Shown piece by piece: positions 1 to 9,480 of a stretch of DNA of 64,000 bases (position 1 is the stretch's first letter; the number at the start of each line of letters is the position of its first letter). A model generated the notes under the pieces. It did not search any database, had not been told where the DNA came from, and saw nothing but the letters and a program-made list of their open reading frames with translations. The DNA comes from Sphingomonas ginsenosidivorax (lineage in GTDB: Bacteria > Pseudomonadota > Alphaproteobacteria > Sphingomonadales > Sphingomonadaceae): the NCBI RefSeq assembly GCF_007995065.1, contig NZ_VOQR01000001.1:2669001-2733000 (forward strand), in the 5' to 3' direction. The position numbers and the translations under genes are program-made.

Positions 1-1
1 C

Positions 2-1048
<1,047 letters not shown>

Positions 1049-1059
1049 CGCCAACCGCA

Positions 1060-1089
1060 CCGGGCACCGGAGGATTCTCCGGTGCCCGG
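1060..1089 (+). terminator. intrinsic-terminator-like hairpin after katG
   Basis: A 13-bp perfect inverted repeat (1060-1072 with 1077-1089) encloses a 4-nt GATT loop 11 nt after the katG stop. Only a weak T-rich run follows, so it may act as a bidirectional or Rho-assisted terminator between katG and the convergent dld. Confidence 0.6.
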
Positions 1090-1146
1090 ATCGCGTTTCG
1101 ATAGATTCTGTACGCGCGATCCGGGATCCGGCGTGCAGCTCGCCCC

Positions 1147-2868
1147 CTAGCCCCAGCCCTTCTTGCGCGATGTCTGGCCGATCCCCGGGTTTAGCTGGTT
1201 GCACGGATCGAGCGTCCGGTAGAAATCGACCAGCACGGGCTTCGCCTTGTAGAGATGCCCGACATTATGTTCGGCCGGATATTCCGCGCCGCGCGCGTCG
1301 AGCAGCGCCAACATGCGGTGCTCCAGGTCGACCGGGTCGGTCCCCTTCGCGACGATATAATCCTGGTGGAACACGTGGCAGAAGAAATGCCCGTAATACA
1401 GCGCGTGGAGGATCGGCGCCTCGATCTCCGCGGGTAGAGTCTCGAACCAGTCGCGGTCGTTGCGCGGCAGCGCGATGTCGAGCGCGACGATGTCCTCGAC
1501 GGTGTCGGCATGCACCGCGCGGTAGCGGACAGCCGCACCTGCCGCGGCGAAGCGGTGCAGGAACGCCTTGGTCCCCTCCTCCGGCGTACATTCGAAGACG
1601 TCGCCAGTCGCCGACGGGAAGCGCGCGAAATAGTGCCGCGCCTCCTCGATCCCCGGGCCTGCCATCCGCAGCATCAGGTGATGCGCGAAGCGGTCGCGAT
1701 AGTCGGTCATCCGCTTGGGCAGATGGCTGGGGAACAGCCGCGACAGTCGTTGCAGCACGCGGTCGCTGAGCCCCTGCCCGACCCAGGGCAGCTTGCCCGC
1801 CGCGCCATCGAACCGCGCCTTCAAGTCGAAGAAGCGCGGCAGCCGGTCGGTGCCGAAATGCGTGATCGCGAGGAACGTGTCCTTGCCGTAGACCTCCGCG
1901 ATGTCGAACGCGGTGCGGTGCATATATTCGCCCGCGACCGGCAGGCTGTCGAACCCGCCAAGGATGTCGCGGCGGATCGCGGTCAGCTCGGCGGGATCGT
2001 TGGTACCGATGTAGAACACCGCGGTCTCGGGCTCGCGCTCGAACGTGTCGAGCCGGACAGCGAACAGCGCCAGATGCCCCGCACTCCCCGACGCCTCGTG
2101 CAGCCGCCCGGCATCGGCGTTGAAGCGCGCCGGCGTCGGCTCGTCGATGCAGCGGACATGGCGGCCATAGTCATGGTCGGACGCGCGCTTGGCCGGATCG
2201 TGCCGCACGTCGGCGTCGCTGAAGCCACGCGCCTCGACCGCCGCCAGCGCCGCCTCGGGATCGTCTGGCAGGTCGATGCCGAGATGATTGACCAGCCGTA
2301 GCACGCCGTCGGCATCGACCCGCGCGAACAGCGCGAGTTCGGTGAACACGGGGCCCCGCCGTACCAGCGCGCCCCCCGAATTGTTGCAGACCCCGCCGAA
2401 CACCGATGCGCCGATACACGACGACCCGATCACCGAATGCGGCTCGCGCCCGAGCGGCTTCAGCTGGCGTTCGAGATCGTAGAGCGTCGCGCCCGGCAGG
2501 CACACGACCTGACGGCCCTCGTCGATCAGGTGCGCGCCGACCATCCGCGTCGTGCTGATCACCACGACGTCGCGGTCATAGTCGCCATGCGGGGTCGAGC
2601 CCCCCGTCAGACCGGTGTTCGCCGCCTGCAGGATGACGATGACGTCGGCGGCGACGCACGCCTTCAGCACGCGCCATTGCTCGACCAGGCTGCCCGGCTG
2701 GACCACTGCGATCGCCTCGCCGCTGCCGAAGCGATAGCCATGGACGTAGCGGCGGGTCCGATCCGCGCCGGTCAAGACATGGCGTGCGCCGACGATGCCC
2801 TGCAGCGCTGCGACCAGGCCGTTACCGGGCATCGAGGCCCGCCGCAAAGCGCTTCCCGTTGGCGACAT
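1147..2868 (-). CDS. dld: D-lactate dehydrogenase (quinone), Dld type
   Basis: At 573 residues this matches the size of the E. coli membrane-bound respiratory D-lactate dehydrogenase (about 570). It oxidises D-lactate to pyruvate and passes electrons through FAD to the quinone pool. The N-terminal half is an FAD-binding PCMH domain with the NTGLTGGS segment and a VCNNSGGALVRRGP motif. The C-terminal half is the Dld-specific membrane domain, with EHNVGHLYKAKP and the near-terminal NPGIGQTSRK tail typical of Dld. The most upstream ATG overlaps the end of the carbonic-anhydrase-like gene by 47 bp. A second in-frame ATG at 2832 would shrink the overlap to 11 bp and is equally plausible, because neither has a clear ribosome-binding site. 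The overlap suggests cotranscription with the upstream gene. Confidence 0.93.
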   Translation of the reverse strand: MSPTGSALRRASMPGNGLVAALQGIVGARHVLTGADRTRRYVHGYRFGSGEAIAVVQPGSLVEQWRVLKACVAADVIVILQAANTGLTGGSTPHGDYDRDVVVISTTRMVGAHLIDEGRQVVCLPGATLYDLERQLKPLGREPHSVIGSSCIGASVFGGVCNNSGGALVRRGPVFTELALFARVDADGVLRLVNHLGIDLPDDPEAALAAVEARGFSDADVRHDPAKRASDHDYGRHVRCIDEPTPARFNADAGRLHEASGSAGHLALFAVRLDTFEREPETAVFYIGTNDPAELTAIRRDILGGFDSLPVAGEYMHRTAFDIAEVYGKDTFLAITHFGTDRLPRFFDLKARFDGAAGKLPWVGQGLSDRVLQRLSRLFPSHLPKRMTDYRDRFAHHLMLRMAGPGIEEARHYFARFPSATGDVFECTPEEGTKAFLHRFAAAGAAVRYRAVHADTVEDIVALDIALPRNDRDWFETLPAEIEAPILHALYYGHFFCHVFHQDYIVAKGTDPVDLEHRMLALLDARGAEYPAEHNVGHLYKAKPVLVDFYRTLDPCNQLNPGIGQTSRKKGWG

Positions 2869-3349
2869 AGATATCCGCCGAGACTTGCAGCCCCGCGATC
2901 TCGGTCTCGGTGAGCATGCGCACCAGCCGCGCGGGCGCCCCCACGATCAGCGCGCCGTCCGGAAAGCTCTTCCCCTCGGTCACCAGCGCGTTCGCGCCGA
3001 CCAGGCAATTCCGCCCGATCACCGCGCCGTTGAGAAGAGTCGCGCCCATCCCGACCAGCGTCCCGTCACCGACGGTCGCGCCGTGGACGATCGCGCGGTG
3101 CCCGATCGTGCAGTCGGACCCGATCGTCACCGGCGCGCCGGCATCGGCGTGCACCACCGCATTGTCCTGCACGTTGCTGCGGTCGCCGATCGCGATCAGG
3201 TCGTTGTCGCCGCGCAGCACCGCGCCGAACCAGACCGACGCGTCGCGCCCCAACCGCACCTGCCCGATCACATGCGCGCCGGGCGCGACATAGACGCTGG
3301 CCGGGTCGGCAAGTTCGGGCGTCCGTCCGTCGAGCGTGTACACTGTCAT
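2822..3349 (-). CDS. gamma-carbonic anhydrase-like hexapeptide-repeat protein
   Basis: The 175-residue product is a left-handed beta-helix protein of the YrdA/CaiE/gamma-CA group. Successive hexapeptide repeats run through the middle of the chain, and the three histidines that would bind metal between subunits of a trimer are visible in VVHAD, TIGHRAIVH and neighbouring segments. The RGDNDLI motif near residue 50 is also typical. The start at 3349 is chosen because an AGG-type ribosome-binding site sits 5 nt upstream and MTVYTLDG matches the usual N terminus; an ATG at 3409 would add 20 residues of unusual composition. The gene overlaps dld downstream. Carbonic anhydrase activity is not certain, since many members of this group have none demonstrated. 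Confidence 0.85.
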   Translation of the reverse strand: MTVYTLDGRTPELADPASVYVAPGAHVIGQVRLGRDASVWFGAVLRGDNDLIAIGDRSNVQDNAVVHADAGAPVTIGSDCTIGHRAIVHGATVGDGTLVGMGATLLNGAVIGRNCLVGANALVTEGKSFPDGALIVGAPARLVRMLTETEIAGLQVSADIYVANGKRFAAGLDAR

Positions 3350-3429
3350 CCTCGGCCTTTCGTGTCGCAGCGTCGGCCCCAGTACAGCCGCGCGGTTCGC
3401 ATCCGCCATACCGTCCCGCGAGCGCGGAT

Positions 3430-3498
3430 GGCGAGACGGTTGAACGATATTAACTATTAATGGGTACCGCCGGGCTCTGTGGACGGGAGTATGCGACG
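3430..3498. promoter_or_regulatory. AT-rich divergent promoter region
   Basis: Between the divergent carbonic-anhydrase-like gene and the hybrid kinase lies a short AT-rich island (about 3440-3462, containing ATATTAACTATTAAT) in otherwise very GC-rich DNA. It is the natural place for promoters on both strands. No convincing -35/-10 pair can be fixed by eye. The GGGAG at 3485-3489 is the ribosome-binding site that decides the GTG start at 3499. Confidence 0.35.
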
Positions 3499-6400
3499 GT
3501 GAGAAACGCCAAGGAATTCAGGTTGGCGATCGGCTTTTTCGTGCTGGCGTCCGCCGCGATCATGCTGACCCGGTTCAACGGCGGCGTCGCGCTGCTCTGG
3601 GTCGCGAACGCGCCGTTGCTCGCATATCTGTGCCGGACGCGGTACGCACGCTGGCCCGCCGCGCTGCTGTGGACCGCCGTCGCGTCGATGGCGGCGAGCG
3701 TGCTGTTCGGCCCCGTGCTCTGGGCGTCGCCGATATTCGGCATCGCCAGCATCCTGGAGGCGGTGCTGGCCGCCGCGGTGCTGCGCTACCTGCTTCCCGA
3801 CCCTGATTATTTCGCCTCGTCCAAGTCGGTGCTCATCTTTGCGGCGGTGGCGGGGATCGCCGCGCCGATGGCCAGCGGGGTCATCGCGGCGGCGACCGCC
3901 TGGCTGGCCTTCGGGCGGGCATGGGCGCCGATCTATATCGACTGGGTCGTCGGGCGCGGGCTCGGCATGCTGATCGCGATGCCGATCGTCGCGATGCTCA
4001 CCGAACGGACGCGGCGCGGCACCCGGGCGGCGCTCGGGGACCAGCTCGTCGGCGAAGGCGGCATCCTGTTGCTGGCGGTCGCGGTCACGACGGCGGCGGT
4101 GTTCATGCAGGAAAGCCTGCCGCTGCTCTTCCTGCCCGCGCTGCCGGTGTTGCTCGCGACGTTCAAGCTGGGGCGCCGCGGTGCCGCGCTGTCGATCGGC
4201 ATGGTCGCGATCATCGGCTGGGCCGCGACGACCAGCGGCCATGGCCCGGTGATGATGACGTCGCTGACCAAGGCCGGTCGCTTCCAGTTCTTCCAGCTCT
4301 ACCTCGCCGCCACCGTGCTGATGTCGCTGCCCGTCGCCGGGTCGCTGGGGCAGACCCGCAAGCTGCTGCTCGCGCTCGAATCGAGCGAGGCGCGGCACCG
4401 GCGGATCGTCGAGCGGTCGCAGGACGTCGTCTTCGAGACCGACGTTCGGGGCAACTGGACGTTCCTGAGCGACGCCTGGGTCCGCCTGACGGGCCGCGAA
4501 ATCGCCGACAGCCTCGGCCAGCCCTCGAACCTCGCCGTGCTGGAGGCGGACCGGCCGAAGCTGGAGGCGGCGGCCCGCGACGCGCAGACCTCTGCCGACG
4601 CCATCGGCCATGCCGAGGTGCAGTTCGCGAACGCCGACGGCGTGCGCTGGGCCGCAGTCAATGTCGGCATCCTGCGCGACGGCGACAACCGGGTCGTCGG
4701 CAGCTACGGCACGATCCGCGACGTCACCGAGCGCAAGCGGCTGGAAGCCCGCACCGCCGCCGCGTTCCTGCAGGTTCGCGAGGCCAATAGGCTGTTCGGC
4801 ATGGCCGGCGCGATCGCCTCGATCGGGCATTGGCGGTTCGAGATCGCGAGCGGCAACGTGATCTGGTCGGACGAGGTGTTCAACATCCACGGGCTGCCGG
4901 TCGGTACGCCGCCGCCGCTCGCCGCAGCAGTGGACTTCTACCATCCCGACGATCGCGCCCGGATCGAGGCGGAGCTGAACGCCGCGATCGCAGAGAAGCG
5001 TGGCTTCGAATGGGAGGCGCGGTTGATCGGCGCCGACGGCCGCACCCGGCACGTCGTCGCGCAGGGTCAGGTCGAGCTCGACGACGCCGGCGAGATGGTC
5101 GCGATGTTCGGCGTGTTCCAGGACGTGACCGAGCGTGCGCTGTCGGAAGCGGCACGGCGCGACAGCGAGGCGCGGTTCCGCCTGATCACCGAACAGGCCA
5201 GCGACATGATCGCGCTGATCGACCTGGACGGCGTCATCCTGTTCATGTCCCCCGCCTCGACCGCGATCCTCGGCACCTCACCCGAGGACATGGTCGGCAC
5301 GCGGCCCAAGGAGCGCATGCATCCCGACGACAAGGAGGCGATCGATGCCTATCGAATCAAGCTGCACGCCAGCGCAGGCCGATCACCGACGTCCGTCCGG
5401 TTCCGGCTGTGCCGCGCGGACGGGAACTATGCCTGGATCGAGGCGAGTTCGCGCCTGACCGATGTCGACGGGGCGCCGTGCGTCATCACCGTATGGCGCG
5501 ACGTGTCGGACCAGGTCGCGATCGAGGCCGAACTCACCGCCGCCAAGGCCGCCGCGGAAGCCGCGTCGGTCGCCAAGGCCGGGTTCCTCGCCAATATGAG
5601 CCACGAGATCCGGACGCCCATGAACGGCGTCATTGGCTTTGCCGAGCTGCTGCTCGCCAGCGACCTGACGCCCGGGCAACGCCGCGACGCGGGGCTGATC
5701 GCCGACAGCGGCAAGACGATGATGAAGCTGCTCAACGACATCCTCGACCTGTCGAAGATCGAGGCCGGGCAGCTCGACGTCGTCGCCGAGCCGTTCGACC
5801 TGCCGCATGCGGTGCGCGCGTGCGGCAAGCTGCTCGCCCCCGGTGCCGCGCAGAAGCATCTCGCGTTCGACGTGACGGTAGCGGACGACGTGCCGCGCTT
5901 CGTGATCGGCGACGGGCTGCGCGTGCGGCAGGTCGTGCTCAACCTGGTCGGCAACGCGATCAAGTTCACCGCGCAGGGCTCGGTCGCGCTGTGCGTCGAA
6001 CTGACCGAGGATCATGGCGAGCCATGGCTGGCGATCACCGTGCGCGACACCGGCATCGGCATCGCGCCCGATCGCCAGAGCGCGATCTTCGAGGAATTCG
6101 TCCAGGCGGATCATTCGATCACGCGCCGCTATGGCGGCACCGGGCTGGGACTCGCGATCAGCAACCGGCTGGCGACGCTGATGGGCGGCCGCATCCTCGT
6201 CGACAGCGTCGTCGGGCAAGGCACCGCCGTCACGCTGATGCTGCCGGCCGCGATCGCGCGGACCCAGCCGACGCCGACGCCGGACAGCAGCACGCCCCCC
6301 CACACCAGCGCCGCACCGAGCCGCGTGCTGCTTGCCGAGGATCACGAGGTCAACCAGCTGCTGGTCCGAGCGATGCTCGCGCATGGCGGCCACAGCGTCG

Positions 6401-7014
6401 TGCTGGTCCAGGACGGCCAGGCGGCGGTCGATGCGGTGCGCGAGAGCGTCGCGGCCGGCACGCCGTTCGACCTCGTGCTGATGGACATGCAGATGCCGGT
6501 GATGGACGGCCTGGCGGCGACGCGCGCGATCCGGGCGGCCGAGCCCGCGGGGCAGCGCCGGCTGCCGATCGTGGCACTGACCGCCAATGCCTTTGCCGCC
6601 GACCTCGACAGCTGCCGCGCCGCCGGGATGGACGACCATGTCGCCAAGCCGGTGTCGATGGAGGCGTTGCTGGCCGCGGTGGATCGCTGGTCGCGCCCCG
6701 CCACGACGCAGCCGACCTGCCCGCCCGCCGCCAAGTTCCAGCCGAGCGCGGCGGTCCGCGACAAATATGCCGAACACCGCGCCCGCACGCTCGAACATAT
6801 CGACACGCTGGTCCGGCGCGGCACCTTCACCGACGCCGAACTGGAGGACGCCGCAGGCCTGCTTCACAAGCTCGCCGGCACGGCTGGCATGTTCGGCGAG
6901 ACCGCGCTCGGCGACCGGGCCAGCGAGCTCGAGGACGGAATGTCCGACTGGCCCGAGGACGAACGATCCGCGCGCATCGTGGCCGGTGCGGCCCTGTTAC
7001 GCAACGCAGCGTGA
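3499..7014 (+). CDS. MASE1-PAS-PAS-PAS hybrid sensor histidine kinase with receiver and Hpt domains
   Basis: The 1171-residue inner-membrane kinase contains a full phosphorelay in one chain. Residues 1-300 form an eight-helix MASE1-like sensor. Three PAS/PAC modules follow (about 300-680), each PAC ending in a DVTER or DVSDQ motif. A HisKA domain carries the FLANMSHEIRTPMNG box with phospho-acceptor His702. The ATPase domain has the N box and the DTGIGI and GGTGLGL glycine boxes. A receiver domain follows with Asp996 in LMDMQMPVMDG, and a C-terminal Hpt domain has His1123 in LLHKLAGTAGMFGE. The GTG at 3499 is preferred because GGGAG lies 9 nt upstream; an ATG at 3460 would add 13 residues and lacks such a site. 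A stand-alone receiver follows 63 nt downstream, the likely phosphate target of the Hpt. The ligand is unknown. Confidence 0.93.
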   Translation: MRNAKEFRLAIGFFVLASAAIMLTRFNGGVALLWVANAPLLAYLCRTRYARWPAALLWTAVASMAASVLFGPVLWASPIFGIASILEAVLAAAVLRYLLPDPDYFASSKSVLIFAAVAGIAAPMASGVIAAATAWLAFGRAWAPIYIDWVVGRGLGMLIAMPIVAMLTERTRRGTRAALGDQLVGEGGILLLAVAVTTAAVFMQESLPLLFLPALPVLLATFKLGRRGAALSIGMVAIIGWAATTSGHGPVMMTSLTKAGRFQFFQLYLAATVLMSLPVAGSLGQTRKLLLALESSEARHRRIVERSQDVVFETDVRGNWTFLSDAWVRLTGREIADSLGQPSNLAVLEADRPKLEAAARDAQTSADAIGHAEVQFANADGVRWAAVNVGILRDGDNRVVGSYGTIRDVTERKRLEARTAAAFLQVREANRLFGMAGAIASIGHWRFEIASGNVIWSDEVFNIHGLPVGTPPPLAAAVDFYHPDDRARIEAELNAAIAEKRGFEWEARLIGADGRTRHVVAQGQVELDDAGEMVAMFGVFQDVTERALSEAARRDSEARFRLITEQASDMIALIDLDGVILFMSPASTAILGTSPEDMVGTRPKERMHPDDKEAIDAYRIKLHASAGRSPTSVRFRLCRADGNYAWIEASSRLTDVDGAPCVITVWRDVSDQVAIEAELTAAKAAAEAASVAKAGFLANMSHEIRTPMNGVIGFAELLLASDLTPGQRRDAGLIADSGKTMMKLLNDILDLSKIEAGQLDVVAEPFDLPHAVRACGKLLAPGAAQKHLAFDVTVADDVPRFVIGDGLRVRQVVLNLVGNAIKFTAQGSVALCVELTEDHGEPWLAITVRDTGIGIAPDRQSAIFEEFVQADHSITRRYGGTGLGLAISNRLATLMGGRILVDSVVGQGTAVTLMLPAAIARTQPTPTPDSSTPPHTSAAPSRVLLAEDHEVNQLLVRAMLAHGGHSVVLVQDGQAAVDAVRESVAAGTPFDLVLMDMQMPVMDGLAATRAIRAAEPAGQRRLPIVALTANAFAADLDSCRAAGMDDHVAKPVSMEALLAAVDRWSRPATTQPTCPPAAKFQPSAAVRDKYAEHRARTLEHIDTLVRRGTFTDAELEDAAGLLHKLAGTAGMFGETALGDRASELEDGMSDWPEDERSARIVAGAALLRNAA

Positions 7015-7077
7015 TCCGACGCGTTGATGTCGCGGGGCCTTGGCGTCCCTCGACTATCGACGACAAAGGTACAACTT

Positions 7078-7467
7078 GTGGCGCGGATTATCATAGCGGA
7101 CGACGACGAGATCATGGGCCAGATCGCCTGCGACGCACTGGTCGCGCATGGCCATGGCGCAGGACTGGTCGGCGACGGGACCGACGCGTTGCGCGTGGTG
7201 AAGGCGAAGCGGCCCGACCTGCTGGTGCTCGACTGCAACATGCCGGGCCTGTCGGGCGTGCTGGTGCTGCGCGAGTTGCGCAATACCATCGGGCTCGCCG
7301 ACCTGCCCGTGATGATGCTCACGGGTCGCCGCGGCGCGAAGGACGAGGAACTGGCGATGTTCGCAGGGGCCGACGACTATATGCGCAAGCCCTTCGACCC
7401 GGAGGAATTCGTCTTCCGCGTCGAGGAGCTGCTCACCAAGCACAAGGCCCGGGCGGCGGTCCGCTAG
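7078..7467 (+). CDS. stand-alone response regulator receiver protein
   Basis: This 129-residue single-domain receiver has no output domain. The acidic pocket is ADDDE near residues 7-11, the phospho-acceptor is Asp52 in LVLDCNMPG, the switch Thr sits in VMMLTGRRG, and Lys104 lies in MRKPF. GTG at 7078 is chosen as the start because AAAGG stands 8 nt upstream and the domain then begins exactly as receivers do; an upstream ATG would add 18 residues of unlikely sequence. The gene lies directly behind the hybrid kinase in the same direction. It may receive phosphate from that kinase's Hpt domain and act by protein contact, as DivK or CheY do. It is convergent with a second, paralogous receiver. 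Confidence 0.88.
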   Translation: MARIIIADDDEIMGQIACDALVAHGHGAGLVGDGTDALRVVKAKRPDLLVLDCNMPGLSGVLVLRELRNTIGLADLPVMMLTGRRGAKDEELAMFAGADDYMRKPFDPEEFVFRVEELLTKHKARAAVR

Positions 7468-7477
7468 CCGCCATACC

Positions 7478-7879
7478 CTAGGGCCGGCGCACTCGCCGGT
7501 CGGCCGTGAACTTCTTCGACACCAGCGCCGCCTCGACGCGCTGGACCAGATCTTCCGGCTGGAACGGCTTGACCAGATAATCGTCCGCACCCGCCTCGAT
7601 CGCCTCGTCGGCCAGCGAATTGCCGCGTTTCGCGGTCAGCATCAGGATGGGGGTCAGATAGGTCTCGGGCGTCTGTCGCAGGCGCCTGAGGATCTCCATT
7701 CCCGGCATGCCGGGCAGTGACCGGTCGAGGATGACGAGATCGGGCTTCTTGAACGCGATCGTCTCGTACGCCAGCGTGCCGTGGCCGATCACGCCGACCA
7801 GATGGCCGGCTTGGGTGAGGACGTCGCGCACCAGTTCGCCCGCCAGATCGTCGTCCTCGACATAGATGATACGCGCCAT
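7478..7879 (-). CDS. stand-alone response regulator receiver protein (second copy type)
   Basis: A 133-residue single-domain receiver with VEDDD, phospho-acceptor Asp52 in LVILDRSLPGMPG, the switch Thr in LMLTAKRG, and Lys104 in YLVKPF. Domain length and motif positions match the convergent neighbour residue for residue at Asp52 and Lys104, so the two are probably paralogues that have diverged. A GGAG ribosome-binding site precedes the ATG at 7879. Without an output domain it must act through partner proteins or as a phosphate sink. Its stop lies only 10 bp from that of the neighbouring receiver, so the transcripts may overlap at their 3' ends. Confidence 0.88.
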   Translation of the reverse strand: MARIIYVEDDDLAGELVRDVLTQAGHLVGVIGHGTLAYETIAFKKPDLVILDRSLPGMPGMEILRRLRQTPETYLTPILMLTAKRGNSLADEAIEAGADDYLVKPFQPEDLVQRVEAALVSKKFTADRRVRRP

Positions 7880-7966
7880 CGATCACTCCAACTCCACCGC
7901 AAGCCTGCTCGAAACGCACTGGCACGCGCTTCGGTACCGATCGCTGATATCCCGGGCCCGCAGGGC

Positions 7967-8875
7967 TTACGGGATCAGCACGATCTTGCCGCCCCCGCCC
8001 TTCTCTAGCCGCTCGTGCGCGCTCGCCGTCTCCTGCAATGGCAGGCGCTGGCTGATCGGCAGGACGAACTTTCCGTCACGGACGTCCTCGGCAAACGCGC
8101 GCAACGTGACGGGGTCGGGTTCTGCGAACACGCGGCTGATCGTGACGGACGGCGCCTTCGCCTCCTCCGGCAGCACCGAGGCGTAGCCGAACCGGCCGCC
8201 GGGCTTCACCTTGCCGAGCAGCTTCGCCGCAATAGCACCACCGACCGTATCCGCGACGCCGTCGACAGGCTCGAGCTGCGCCAGGGCATCGTCGTCGTCG
8301 AGCGCCACCGCGGCGTGCGCGCCCAGCGCCTCCGCTTCCGCCAGCTGCCGGCCGCGTACGCCGACGATCACTTTCGCGCCGAGCTTCAACGCGGCATGCA
8401 CCGCAGCCCGCCCGACGCTGCCGAGCGCACCGCTGACCAGGATCGTCTGCCCCGCCTCCGCGCGCGTCGCACGCCGGACGAGCTGGTCCCCGGTCAGCGC
8501 CACGAGCGGGATCGCCGCGGCGTCGACCGGATCGACTCCGTCGGGCAGCTGCGTCACCAGCGCACTCGGCACCGCGACGTGCGTCGCATAGGTCGCGTCC
8601 GCCAGCGCGATCACCCGGTCGCCCGGCTTGCAGCTCCGCACGTCGCGTCCGACCGCAACCACGACGCCGCTGACGTCCCGGCCGAGGATCGCCGGCAGGT
8701 CGAGCGGGAAGTCCTTCTGCCGCGCGCCGGACCGCACCTTCCAGTCGATCGGATTGACGCTCGTCGCGGTCGTCTCGACCAGCACGGTGTCCGGACCGAC
8801 CGCGGGTTCCGGAACGTCCTCCTCGTATGTCAGCGTATCGGGGCCGCCATAGTGATAGATCCGAACCGCTTTCAT
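7967..8875 (-). CDS. zinc-independent MDR-family NADPH:quinone oxidoreductase
   Basis: A 302-residue medium-chain dehydrogenase/reductase of the quinone-oxidoreductase branch. The N-terminal GroES-like fold includes TSVNPIDWKVRSG and the LGRDVSGVV segment; the Rossmann nucleotide-binding domain has VSGALGSVGRAAVHAALKLG. The zinc-ligand cysteines of true alcohol dehydrogenases are absent, so a reductase acting on quinones, enones or similar electrophiles with NADPH is expected. A GGAGG ribosome-binding site lies 10 nt before the ATG. The gene stands alone, about 90 bp from the oppositely arranged receiver gene. The physiological substrate is not revealed by the context. Confidence 0.85.
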   Translation of the reverse strand: MKAVRIYHYGGPDTLTYEEDVPEPAVGPDTVLVETTATSVNPIDWKVRSGARQKDFPLDLPAILGRDVSGVVVAVGRDVRSCKPGDRVIALADATYATHVAVPSALVTQLPDGVDPVDAAAIPLVALTGDQLVRRATRAEAGQTILVSGALGSVGRAAVHAALKLGAKVIVGVRGRQLAEAEALGAHAAVALDDDDALAQLEPVDGVADTVGGAIAAKLLGKVKPGGRFGYASVLPEEAKAPSVTISRVFAEPDPVTLRAFAEDVRDGKFVLPISQRLPLQETASAHERLEKGGGGKIVLIP

Positions 8876-8986
8876 AACCCGTTCCTCCGGCTGTCGTGGT
8901 CGCCCGATATAGGGCGGCGCGGTCGCAGCGCCAGAACGCGCGCGGTCCGGCCATCGATCGGGCGACCGGGCGACCGGACGGGGCGC

Positions 8987-9427
8987 CTAGTCGCCGATCC
9001 GCCGCGCGCGCTGGCTCAGCGTCATGCGCATCGGTCCCTTGGTCGAGGTGCCGGTCACCGCGGCGGTGCCGACGATCCCCTGCCCGTCATAGCTGCCGAC
9101 CCGCGATATGCGCAGCGGCTCGCCCTTTTTCTGCGGACAGGACAGCGTCTGCGCGTATCGGCCGTCCGCGATCGATTGACTGTCGATCCGGCATTTCGCC
9201 TTGGGATCGGGCGCAATCAGCGCCTCCACGCCCTGCCCTGCCGACAGCCGCTTGTGCTCGGCCCTGGACTTGCCGCGCATCATCCGGACGAAGAAGCCCG
9301 GCACGCCCGGCAAGACCGCATCAACGACCGTGGTGGTCACGTCCCATCGCCCCGGCGGCACCGCAGGACCGGCCGCCGCCGGGGTCGATGCGAGCAGGAG
9401 GAGCGGGATGAGAGCTGTCCGAGTCAT
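8987..9427 (-). CDS. DUF3617-like periplasmic protein
   Basis: The 146-residue product starts with a signal peptide (MTRTALIPLLLLASTPAAAG, cleavage after an Ala-rich stretch) followed by PPGRWDVTTTV, the opening typical of DUF3617 proteins, which are small exported proteins of unknown function widespread in sphingomonads. One disulfide could form between the Cys in KCRID and the Cys in TLSCPQ. The open frame extends far upstream, but the ATG at 9427 is preferred because it begins the signal peptide and has a GGAA site 6 nt upstream. It is transcribed in the same direction as the L,D-transpeptidase gene 53 bp upstream, so an envelope-related unit is possible. Confidence 0.7.
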   Translation of the reverse strand: MTRTALIPLLLLASTPAAAGPAVPPGRWDVTTTVVDAVLPGVPGFFVRMMRGKSRAEHKRLSAGQGVEALIAPDPKAKCRIDSQSIADGRYAQTLSCPQKKGEPLRISRVGSYDGQGIVGTAAVTGTSTKGPMRMTLSQRARRIGD

Positions 9428-9480
9428 GCGCGTTCCATAAACGACCGGACGGTCTTGTGCAGTCCCCCCGCCTCGCTGCG

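Noticed and set aside
4830..7481. 883-codon plus-strand frame within the hybrid kinase in another phase
   Set aside because: An out-of-frame shadow of the kinase. Its product is Arg-rich without domains, while the kinase frame holds all catalytic motifs.
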